Shown in pieces: positions 1-6,116 of a stretch of DNA of 11,081 bases; the first letter of the stretch is position 1; each line of letters opens with the position of its first letter. The DNA is from JBBTSB01 sp964355775 (GTDB lineage Bacteria; Patescibacteriota; Minisyncoccia; 2-02-FULL-40-12; IGHO2-01-FULL-4-A). The DNA lies in NCBI GenBank assembly GCA_964355775.1, contig CAYHEP010000029.1, forward strand, positions 1 through 11,081, given 5' to 3'. Below the pieces are notes generated by a model, which was given only the letters and a program-made list of their open reading frames with translations, was not told the DNA's origin and made no database searches. The translations under genes and the position numbers were made by a program.

Positions 1-1
1 A

Positions 2-412
2 CGGCTTGCGCAAGCATCATTTATCAAAGACTACTTGCAGGGATATTTTGAAACGATTATTTCCAAAGAGCACGGACTTTGGTTTTCCGACTACAACACG
101 CTGCTTGCTGACGCAGTACTGCCAGCGATCACCGCCAAGACCGGTGGCACACCGACCAGCGCCGGTGTCGCGCGGGGTATTGTGGGCAAGGAAATTTTGG
201 TTTGCAAGATGACAACCCCACAAGACCTACCGCTCATGATGAAATCCAAAGGCATCATCACCGAAATGGGAGGCATTTTGTCGCATGCGGCGATCATCTG
301 CCGTGAACTCAAAAAACCCTGCATCACCAACGTCGCCAACGCGGTGAAAAAATTCAAGCCCGGTACCCTACTCGAAATGAACGGAGAAACCGGCGAGATC
401 AAAATCATCTAA
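2..412 (+). CDS. PEP-utilising enzyme, C-terminal mobile (phosphohistidine) domain, 5'-truncated by the window edge
   Basis: The reading frame is open from the left edge, so only the last 136 codons are present. The visible part holds the swivelling phosphohistidine domain of PEP-utilising enzymes. It has a GVARGIVGK stretch, then GGILSHAAIICRELKKPC with the presumed phosphorylated His at 284-286, and a closing MNGETGEIKI strand. In PPDK and PEP synthase this domain lies mid-protein and is followed by a large PEP-binding barrel. Here the protein ends right after it, as in the PEP-dependent rifampin phosphotransferase-type layout with a C-terminal His domain. The full enzyme could therefore be an ATP/PEP phosphotransferase other than PpsA, but its substrate cannot be read from this fragment. 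An in-frame TTG at 35 is very unlikely to be the start, because conserved-looking sequence continues upstream. The family call is firm; the exact enzyme is unknown. Confidence 0.85.
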   Translation, partial: RLAQASFIKDYLQGYFETIISKEHGLWFSDYNTLLADAVLPAITAKTGGTPTSAGVARGIVGKEILVCKMTTPQDLPLMMKSKGIITEMGGILSHAAIICRELKKPCITNVANAVKKFKPGTLLEMNGETGEIKII

Positions 413-418
413 AGCGGC

Positions 419-447
419 TTTACCCTACCACCAAAACCTGCTATGAT
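419..447 (+). promoter_or_regulatory. Promoter giving a probable leaderless mRNA
   Basis: TTTACC (419-424, 4 of 6 to the -35 consensus), a 17-bp spacer and TATGAT (442-447, 5 of 6 to the -10 consensus) form a well-spaced sigma-A type promoter in the 41-bp gap after the PEP-enzyme gene. Transcription should begin about 7 bases after the -10 box. That is exactly at the ATG at 454, which has no Shine-Dalgarno sequence. The inference is a leaderless transcript for the 454-2293 operon. Confidence 0.65.
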
Positions 448-453
448 CAAACC

Positions 454-786
454 ATGAATAACCCTTCCGGATACAATCGCTTTGCTCTCATTGTTTTCAA
501 AATCGTGATGATTGAAGCCATTCTTTTTTTTGTGCTTGCATTACATTTTGGAAGCATCATTCGTTTACCTGAAAGTGTCATTCAATTCATTGCGATCCCA
601 ACGTTTATCTTTTTCATTGGCGATTGGTGGATGCTACTTGTTCTATTTTCACTTTCCCTCGCTGGACTTATCTCCGCAAAGAAAACACATGAAAAAGGAG
701 TTGGGTTGTCTATTCTTGGCATGTTCTTGAGTTTCATGCCTTGGCTTACCGCAATGATAATTATCTCTGCTTCATGGAACACATGA
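454..786 (+). CDS. Small three-helix membrane protein of unknown function
   Basis: A 110-residue protein, mostly hydrophobic. Predicted membrane segments lie at about residues 10-32, 42-68 (including FIFFIGDWWMLLVLFSLSLAGL) and 82-106. A short basic loop with KKTHEKG at about 76-82 separates the second and third segments. The layout resembles the small integral membrane proteins common in Patescibacteria, but I recognise no named family and no catalytic motif. It is the first gene of an operon: its TGA stop overlaps the pyrF start as ATGA at 783-786. Its own ATG sits about 7 bases after a -10 box, so it probably starts a leaderless mRNA. There is no functional link to pyrF beyond co-transcription. 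The existence of the gene is well supported by its position, promoter and coupling; the function is unknown. Confidence 0.75.
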   Translation: MNNPSGYNRFALIVFKIVMIEAILFFVLALHFGSIIRLPESVIQFIAIPTFIFFIGDWWMLLVLFSLSLAGLISAKKTHEKGVGLSILGMFLSFMPWLTAMIIISASWNT

Positions 787-1532
787 CCATTATCTCAAAA
801 TACAATTCTCGTGCTGATAAGGTAAATTCACTCGTGTGTGTGGGGCTTGATAGCGAGTATGAAAAGTTGGGAGGGCTCTCGCAGTTTGATTTTAATAAAA
901 AAATCATCGAGCAAACGCATGAGCACGTCGCAAGCTACAAACTGAACATTGCTTTTTATGAAGCGCGTGGAGATGACGGATTGAGAGAATTGAAAAAGAC
1001 TACAGATTACCTGCGTGAACATCATCCGGATATCTTTACGATCTGCGATGCGAAGCGGGGAGACATTGGCAATACGAACAATGGGTACATTGCGAGCATT
1101 CTTGATTGGTTGGGATTTGATGCGATGACGCTCCATCCGTATATGGGTCGTGAATCGCTTCAACCGTTTCTGGATCGCAAAGATAAATTCTTTTTTGTGC
1201 TGTGCAGGACCTCAAATACCGGTGCCGGAGAATTTCAGGATGATATGTACATGAAAGTAGCAAAGCACGTAGCTACATGGGGCGACAATTGCGGTTTGGT
1301 AGTAGGAGCAACCGCTCCGAAAGAGATGCGACAAATTCGCGACGCATGTCCTGACACGATGTTTCTAGTTCCGGGCATTGGCACGCAAAGAGGCAGTATT
1401 GAGGAGACGATAAAAGCGGGGGGGGAGCATCTCATTATCCACAGCGCGCGGGGAATCATCTTTTCAAATGATCCAAAGAAATCCACAGTTGCGTTGCAGG
1501 AAGAAATCAATAAGACTATACTGGAGTTATGA
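783..1532 (+). CDS. pyrF: Orotidine-5'-phosphate decarboxylase (type 2 OMPDC)
   Basis: Converts orotidine 5'-phosphate to UMP, the last step of de novo pyrimidine synthesis, in the cytoplasm. From ATG 783 it is 249 residues. The barrel motifs run in order: VCVGLD (18-23), SYKLNIAFYE (51-60), the catalytic DAKRGDIG (89-96, with K91 and D94), LHPYMG (117-122), VLCRTSNTGA (139-148), GLVVGAT (171-177) and the phosphate-binding VPGIGTQRG (196-204). The CRTSN and VGAT motifs match the type 2 subfamily, known from mycobacteria and other bacteria, rather than the E. coli type. I chose ATG 783 because it makes an ATGA overlap with the preceding stop and has a weak GGA at 776-778. ATG 774 and TTG 741 are in frame but run into the upstream gene. 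Its own stop overlaps the next start. No other pyr gene is present here. An eight-G run (1418-1425) lies in the coding sequence, with the frame intact. Confidence 0.95.
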   Translation: MTIISKYNSRADKVNSLVCVGLDSEYEKLGGLSQFDFNKKIIEQTHEHVASYKLNIAFYEARGDDGLRELKKTTDYLREHHPDIFTICDAKRGDIGNTNNGYIASILDWLGFDAMTLHPYMGRESLQPFLDRKDKFFFVLCRTSNTGAGEFQDDMYMKVAKHVATWGDNCGLVVGATAPKEMRQIRDACPDTMFLVPGIGTQRGSIEETIKAGGEHLIIHSARGIIFSNDPKKSTVALQEEINKTILEL

Positions 1533-2293
1533 ATAGAAAAATTGTTGGGGAAGTGATTTTAGGAATTGCGGTGCTCACCTTGATAGTTTCCAATGTAGTG
1601 CTTGCTACAAAGCTTGTCGCACTTCGCGAAGAAGTACCGACCCTTTCGGCAAGGATTGCGGGAGAAATTTCGCGCACGCAAGCGACAATTTTTCCAGTAC
1701 CGACACTCCAAGTACTGACTCCGGATTTTGGAACAATTGGCACAAAGGTTATAGTCCACGGGTCTGGATTTTCCGCGACTGGCAACAATGTGTATTTTTC
1801 AAATACCGTCACGTACAATATTCCATCGTATGACGGCGTAAACTTGGCATTTACAGTGCCGGCATACAACATTACTCCCGGATTGTATCCGGTCTCGGTT
1901 GAAAACGCAGGAGGAAGGACGACTTCGCTGAACTTTTTTGTCACTGACACCATAAAAATCAGCAGTCGAGTTAAAATCACCTCGCTAAAGCCAAATTCGG
2001 GAATGACAGGAGTTCAGGTGACCATCAATGGCAGTGGATTCACGTCAACCGGCAACACTGTGACATTCGGCTATAATAAAATCAACGGTATTAAATCAAC
2101 AGGAAAAACAATGAAGTTTATCGTTCCTGCGTATTTGGTTTATCCATGTTTAAAAGGTCAACCGTGCCCGACCCAAAATGCACGACCCACCATGCCGGGA
2201 AGCTATCCGGTATATGTGACCAACAGCAGGGGTTCAAGCAATTCAGCACTATTTACCGTGACTTCAGGTCCATCTCCAAGTACACTTCCCTAA
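1529..2293 (+). CDS. Membrane-anchored protein with two IPT/TIG domains
   Basis: A 254-residue protein. Residues 5-27 form one N-terminal hydrophobic helix after MNRK, likely a membrane anchor with the rest outside. A short linker precedes two immunoglobulin-like IPT/TIG domains at about 58-139 and 148-245. Each begins with the family hallmark of a Pro-containing strand, G-T/M-G, then I-GSGF (VIVHGSGF at 74-81, VTINGSGF at 164-171), and ends in a G-YPV-V-N-GR/G-S pattern. The second domain has an insert with two cysteines (C207, C213), which could form a disulfide outside the cell. The C-terminus is a Pro/Ser-rich tail. IPT/TIG domains usually mediate binding, so a surface or adhesion role is inferred and no partner is evident. 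The start overlaps the pyrF stop (ATGA 1529-1532), and the 3' end overlaps dnaE by four bases. Confidence 0.85.
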   Translation: MNRKIVGEVILGIAVLTLIVSNVVLATKLVALREEVPTLSARIAGEISRTQATIFPVPTLQVLTPDFGTIGTKVIVHGSGFSATGNNVYFSNTVTYNIPSYDGVNLAFTVPAYNITPGLYPVSVENAGGRTTSLNFFVTDTIKISSRVKITSLKPNSGMTGVQVTINGSGFTSTGNTVTFGYNKINGIKSTGKTMKFIVPAYLVYPCLKGQPCPTQNARPTMPGSYPVYVTNSRGSSNSALFTVTSGPSPSTLP

Positions 2294-2300
2294 GCTAGGG
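2288..2300. repeat. Short inverted repeat at the convergent gene ends
   Basis: CCCTA and TAGGG flank an AGC loop, forming a perfect 5-bp stem that spans both stop codons of the converging IPT protein and dnaE genes. No T tract follows on either strand, so it is at best a weak bidirectional terminator or transcript-end hairpin. Chance is a real alternative. Confidence 0.3.
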
Positions 2301-5300
2301 TCGCAATAGATTTTACATCGTCACACAACAGCTTCGGAACGCCGTCCCGCTCGTTGAGTTTTCCGCTGACAACAACAATCCTGTTTTCCTCAAACGCATT
2401 GGCATGTTGATCAAGGACGGTGGGAAACACTACGATCTCAAGTTTTGCCGTCATGTCTTCGATCCATGCGAACAACATAGGTTTGCCTGTCTTGGTAACT
2501 ATCTTTTGTACTTTGGTCACCATGCCACCGACTCTTGTCTGCGAAGATTTTTTTTGATCGATAAATTCCTTAATGGTAAGGACACCATTGTCGTATCCCA
2601 TCTGTCCATGGTAGTCACGTAAAGGATGATCGGAAATGAAAAGCCCGAGAAGCTCTTTTTCCCACATGAGTTTTTCCGAACGGCGCGCAGGCTGGACATC
2701 ATGCAAACGAAGCGGAGGAAGATCAACGGAACTTCCAAATAAACTATCTTGCCCAAGACTACGCTGTTTTTGATGATCACGGGAATATGCGAGCAACTCA
2801 TCGACACTCGCCAACAATATGGTTCGCTCGCCCAATGCATCCATCGATCCGCACTTAATGAGACTCTCGAGTGATTTTTTATTGAGGTCCTTGTTGTGAA
2901 AACGCGCAATGAAATTTTCCACGGACAGGTACGGACCGTTTTCCACGCGCTCTTTGATGATTGCATCGATGACATTGACCCCGACGTTTTTGATGGCGGA
3001 AAGTCCAAAACGAATCTTGAGTTCTCCTTTGATAACCGTGAACCCAGCCATGCTTTCATTGATTTCAGGGGGCAATACCTCAATATCCATCGTTCGGCAC
3101 TCATCGATGAGAAAAGCGACACGATCAATATCTCCAAAATCTGAATTCATCAGCGCAGCCATAAATTCAAGCGGATAGTTGCCTTTCAGATATGCGGTCT
3201 GGTAGGAAATCATGGCATACGCGGTGGCATGCGCAAGGGGAAACGCATATCGGTTAAAGGGTTCTACCAGCGCCCAAAATTTATCGGCAATTACTTTCGG
3301 TGTACCGACTTTTTCAGCACCTTTTTTAAATTTATCCTCCTGCTCATCGAGAAGTTTTTTTATCTTTTTTCCGACTGCACGCCGCAACAAATCGGCTTCC
3401 GCAAGTGTAAACCCTCCGAGTACTCGAACCGCCTGCATCAACTGCTCTTGATATACCATGATTCCAAACGTGCTTTTGAGGATAGGTTCAAGGCTGGGAT
3501 GCAAATATTCGACGGCTTTTTTGCCATGCTTTCGGGCAATATACTCGGGAATCAACTCCATGGGTCCCGGACGATACAATGCTCCCATGGCAATAATATC
3601 TTGGATTTCTGTGGGCTTGAGATCCTTGAGGTACCGCTTCATACCTGACGACTCCAACTGGAATACTCCCGTGGTTTGGGCTTTTTGAAATACTCGAAAT
3701 GCTTTTTTGTCATCCAATGGTACGTCATCAATGACGATTGTTACTCCGTGATTTTCCTTGATCATCTCAAGCGCACGTTGGATAATAGTCAGGTTGGAAA
3801 GTCCAAGAAAATCCATCTTGAGAAGGCCGAGATCCTCAATCGCATGCATTTCATACTGCGTAATAATGTCGTTTTCTTTCGTGCCTCTTTGAAGTGGCAC
3901 ATATTCGGAAAGTGGCTTGGGAGTGATCACCACGGCACACGCATGAGTGGAACAATGCCGTGCTACGCCCTCTAGGGGCATCGCGGCATCGATCAATGCC
4001 TTGATCTCCGGATTGGTCTTATACAGTTGTTTGAGCTCATCGACATCTTCGATGCATCGTTTTAGATATCCTTCCTTCTCGCCTTGCTGGGGATTGATGG
4101 GAATAAGCTTAGCGACACGATCGCATACGTCATAAGAATACCCCAACGCACGACCGGCATCTCTGATACTGCCCCGAGCAGCCATCGTGCCAAAGGTGAT
4201 GATCTGAGCAAAGTGATCTCGTCCGTATTTTTGACGTACATATTCAAACACTTCCTCGCGACGTGCATCATCAAAATCCGTATCGATATCGGGCATGCTG
4301 ACACGCTCCGGATTTAAAAATCGCTCAAAAACCAAATTATATTTCATCGGGTCGATACTGGTGATATTCAAAAGATAGGTGACAATGCTTCCGGCTGCCG
4401 AACCGCGTCCCGGTCCTACGATGATGCCGTTTTGTTTTGCCCAATTGACATAATCCTGCACAATCAAAAAGTATGAAGCAAATCCGGTGGTTTTAATAAC
4501 ATCCAGTTCGTAAGCAAGACGCTTTCGTAGCTCGTCGGTGATATCTGATCCGTAGTGGCGTGGCAAGCCTTCCCATGCAAGTTTTGCAAGATAGCTGTTG
4601 GCATCGAACCCGGGGGGTAAGGGGAACTCAGGCAGTTGTGTTTTTCCAAGCTGGATTTCTACGGTGCACCTGTCCGCTATTCGTGCGCTATTTTCCAAAG
4701 CCTCGGGAACATCATGAAACTTTTCGTGCATAGCCTCGGGAGAAAGTACGGAAAAATCATCACCATGAAATGTAAAACGGTCAGGGTCATCTACTTTGTT
4801 TCCGGTCTGTATTGCAAGCAGTACCTCGTGAGCATGTGCATCGCCTGCGCGCAAGTAGTGTGAATCTTGCGTAGCGACGAGTGGGATACCTGTCGATGCG
4901 GAAAGTTCGATCAATTTCTTGGTGACGATGTCCTGCTCCTCAACACCCTTTTGCCTTTGGATCTCGAGGTAAAAATTGCCTTTACCGAAAATGCTTTGGT
5001 ATTCGTTCGCAAGTCGTACCGCTTTATCGCTTTGCCCTGACGTCAACGCCCGCGAAATTTCTCCTCCGAGACATCCCGAAAGCCCGATCAATCCTTCGGC
5101 GTGCTCGCGTAAAATTTGTTTATCGATCCGGGGTTTATAGTAAAAACCTTCGAGATGCCCAGCGGTCACGAGTTTCATCAAGTTTTTGTACCCGATATTG
5201 TTTGAAGCGAGAAGAACAAGATGGTAGTAGTTTTTTCCATCTGGACCCGGACGCTTGTCAAAGCGGTTTTCGGTAATGTATACTTCTGCTCCGATAATCG

Positions 5301-5505
5301 GTTTGATGCCGGATTTTTTTGCTTTCTGATAAAACTCGATAGCGCCATACATCACTCCATGATCCGTAACGGCAATCGAATCCATGCCGAGCTCTTTGGT
5401 CCGAGCGACCAAATCATCAATTTTTGACAATCCGTCGAGAAGAGAATAATGGCTATGAGTATGAAGATGCACAAATCGCATCCCGTTTGAAGCAATAGAA
5501 TTCAT
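2290..5505 (-). CDS. dnaE: DNA polymerase III subunit alpha
   Basis: Replicative DNA polymerase, 1071 residues, close to the usual 1050-1160 for DnaE. The N-terminal PHP domain (about 10-215) keeps its metal ligands: LHTHSHYS (H15, H17), TDHG (D48, H49), GAEVYI (E74), YHLVLLA (H95), SGCLGGE (C144) and QDSHYL (D214, H216). A complete PHP site suggests Mn/Zn-dependent proofreading within the alpha subunit, as known for Thermus-type DnaE. The polymerase core has GPGRGSAAGS (364-373), PDIDTDFDD (405-413, catalytic D406 and D408) and KMDFLGL (D565). A helix-hairpin-helix region (about 830-900) and an OB-fold (about 985-1065) follow. The long C-terminal tau-binding tail of E. coli DnaE is lacking. 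The start ATG has no Shine-Dalgarno sequence. Upstream lie a hairpin-forming repeat and the divergent sigma gene; the stop overlaps a convergent gene. Confidence 0.97.
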   Translation of the reverse strand: MNSIASNGMRFVHLHTHSHYSLLDGLSKIDDLVARTKELGMDSIAVTDHGVMYGAIEFYQKAKKSGIKPIIGAEVYITENRFDKRPGPDGKNYYHLVLLASNNIGYKNLMKLVTAGHLEGFYYKPRIDKQILREHAEGLIGLSGCLGGEISRALTSGQSDKAVRLANEYQSIFGKGNFYLEIQRQKGVEEQDIVTKKLIELSASTGIPLVATQDSHYLRAGDAHAHEVLLAIQTGNKVDDPDRFTFHGDDFSVLSPEAMHEKFHDVPEALENSARIADRCTVEIQLGKTQLPEFPLPPGFDANSYLAKLAWEGLPRHYGSDITDELRKRLAYELDVIKTTGFASYFLIVQDYVNWAKQNGIIVGPGRGSAAGSIVTYLLNITSIDPMKYNLVFERFLNPERVSMPDIDTDFDDARREEVFEYVRQKYGRDHFAQIITFGTMAARGSIRDAGRALGYSYDVCDRVAKLIPINPQQGEKEGYLKRCIEDVDELKQLYKTNPEIKALIDAAMPLEGVARHCSTHACAVVITPKPLSEYVPLQRGTKENDIITQYEMHAIEDLGLLKMDFLGLSNLTIIQRALEMIKENHGVTIVIDDVPLDDKKAFRVFQKAQTTGVFQLESSGMKRYLKDLKPTEIQDIIAMGALYRPGPMELIPEYIARKHGKKAVEYLHPSLEPILKSTFGIMVYQEQLMQAVRVLGGFTLAEADLLRRAVGKKIKKLLDEQEDKFKKGAEKVGTPKVIADKFWALVEPFNRYAFPLAHATAYAMISYQTAYLKGNYPLEFMAALMNSDFGDIDRVAFLIDECRTMDIEVLPPEINESMAGFTVIKGELKIRFGLSAIKNVGVNVIDAIIKERVENGPYLSVENFIARFHNKDLNKKSLESLIKCGSMDALGERTILLASVDELLAYSRDHQKQRSLGQDSLFGSSVDLPPLRLHDVQPARRSEKLMWEKELLGLFISDHPLRDYHGQMGYDNGVLTIKEFIDQKKSSQTRVGGMVTKVQKIVTKTGKPMLFAWIEDMTAKLEIVVFPTVLDQHANAFEENRIVVVSGKLNERDGVPKLLCDDVKSIATLA

Positions 5506-5513
5506 GGTATAAT
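5505..5513 (+). promoter_or_regulatory. Extended -10 promoter for the sigma/anti-sigma operon
   Basis: TGGTATAAT is a perfect extended -10 element (TG, one base, TATAAT) pointing toward the sigma gene. Its TG at 5505-5506 overlaps the dnaE ATG on the other strand. The -35 match is weak (TTGAAG at 5487-5492 with only 15 bp spacing), which extended -10 promoters tolerate. Transcription would begin near 5520 and give a leader of about 57 nt to GTG 5577. Confidence 0.55.
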
Positions 5514-5529
5514 GCTAGTGTGGAAATAA

Positions 5530-5555
5530 TCCCGCTAGGGTTGCTTCTAACGGGA
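5530..5555 (-). repeat. Hairpin repeat upstream of dnaE, related to the khpA-trmD element
   Basis: Read on the minus strand toward dnaE, this 26-base stretch starts with TCCCGTTAGAAGC (5555-5543) and continues with AACCCTAGCGGG (5542-5531). The RNA forms a 9-bp stem, UCCCGUUAG with CUAGCGGGA, closed by an 8-base loop; the only non-Watson-Crick pair is one U-G. On the plus strand that pair becomes a C-A mismatch, so the fold favours the dnaE leader. The first 25 bases match the start of the khpA-trmD element (10103-10127) at 22 positions. No T tract follows, so it is not a classic terminator. Confidence 0.6.
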
Positions 5556-5568
5556 CGCATGAGTAGAG

Positions 5569-5574
5569 TATACT
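5569..5574 (+). promoter_or_regulatory. Second possible -10 box for the sigma gene, inside a palindrome
   Basis: TATACT matches the -10 consensus at 5 of 6 and lies within the 8-bp palindrome AGTATACT (5567-5574). If used, transcription would begin near 5581, after GTG 5577, forcing use of ATG 5616. The -35 position (TCTAAC at 5546-5551, 17-bp spacing) is poor for sigma-A, although its AAC recalls ECF-type -35 elements. The palindrome could also be an operator. Confidence 0.3.
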
Positions 5575-5576
5575 AG

Positions 5577-6116
5577 GTGCATAGTAAGAAAACAAATGAA
5601 TTTTCGTCTTTATGTATGGTTATCAAAGAAGGGGAATTTGAGAAAATATACGATGATTTTGCCCCGAAAATCTTCAAGTTTTGTTATTTTCGAGTCAGTT
5701 CAAGGGAGGAAGCGGAGGACATAGCCTCTATGGTTTTCATGAGAGCATGGGACCACATCAATACCGGAAAAGACGTGTCGAATCTGCAGGGTTTCCTATT
5801 TCGGATAGCTACGAATTTGGTTATCGATTATTATCGAAATCATAAAGAGCGCAAGGACATTTCCATCGATGATCCACGGACAAACAGAGACATTCCTGAC
5901 AAGCACGACATGACGGAGCACATCGACCGGGATTTACTGGTCGAGGACATACGGAGAAAAATAGACGTACTTCCGGAATCATATCGAGAAATCATCATAC
6001 TCCGATATATCAATGACCTGACGATAGGGGAGATCGCAAAAATCCTTGAAACTTCAGAAAATAATATTTCCGTACGGCTCTATCGGGCAATAGATAAATT
6101 GAAAGCCATGGTATGA
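5577..6116 (+). CDS. ECF-like sigma-70 family RNA polymerase sigma factor
   Basis: A small two-domain sigma factor that should redirect RNA polymerase to a dedicated regulon. From GTG 5577 it has 179 residues. Region 2 (about 22-90) contains EKIYDDFAPKIFKF, the conserved SREEAEDIASMVFMRAW for core binding and -10 recognition, and GFLFRIATNLVIDYYR. Region 4 (about 125-178) contains LPESYREIIILRYINDLTIGEIAKILETS, a helix-turn-helix for -35 binding. Regions 1 and 3 are absent, as in ECF factors. The start is uncertain: GTG 5577 has no good Shine-Dalgarno sequence, and ATG 5616 (residue 14), six residues before FEKIYDDF, is equally plausible. The stop overlaps the next ATG (ATGA 6113-6116), which codes for a one-pass membrane protein. 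That is the classic sigma/anti-sigma arrangement. The signal it answers is unknown. Confidence 0.9.
   Translation: MHSKKTNEFSSLCMVIKEGEFEKIYDDFAPKIFKFCYFRVSSREEAEDIASMVFMRAWDHINTGKDVSNLQGFLFRIATNLVIDYYRNHKERKDISIDDPRTNRDIPDKHDMTEHIDRDLLVEDIRRKIDVLPESYREIIILRYINDLTIGEIAKILETSENNISVRLYRAIDKLKAMV

Noticed and set aside
410..422. Terminator hairpin TAAAG/CTTTA after the PEP-enzyme gene
   Set aside because: Only a 5-bp AT-rich stem with no T run; part of it fits better as the -35 region of the next promoter.
1418..1425. Programmed frameshift at the eight-G run
   Set aside because: The zero frame continues through conserved PyrF sequence to a stop that overlaps the next start; no frame change is needed.
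2517..3137. 206-codon minus-strand ORF inside dnaE, and other long ORFs overlapping dnaE
   Set aside because: They lie in alternative frames of a clearly conserved dnaE, show no recognisable protein motifs and have no start signals.
5559..5576. Five-codon minicistron (MSRVY) ending directly before GTG 5577, as a leader peptide
   Set aside because: It has no Shine-Dalgarno sequence and no codon pattern suggesting attenuation. Such short ORFs are expected by chance.
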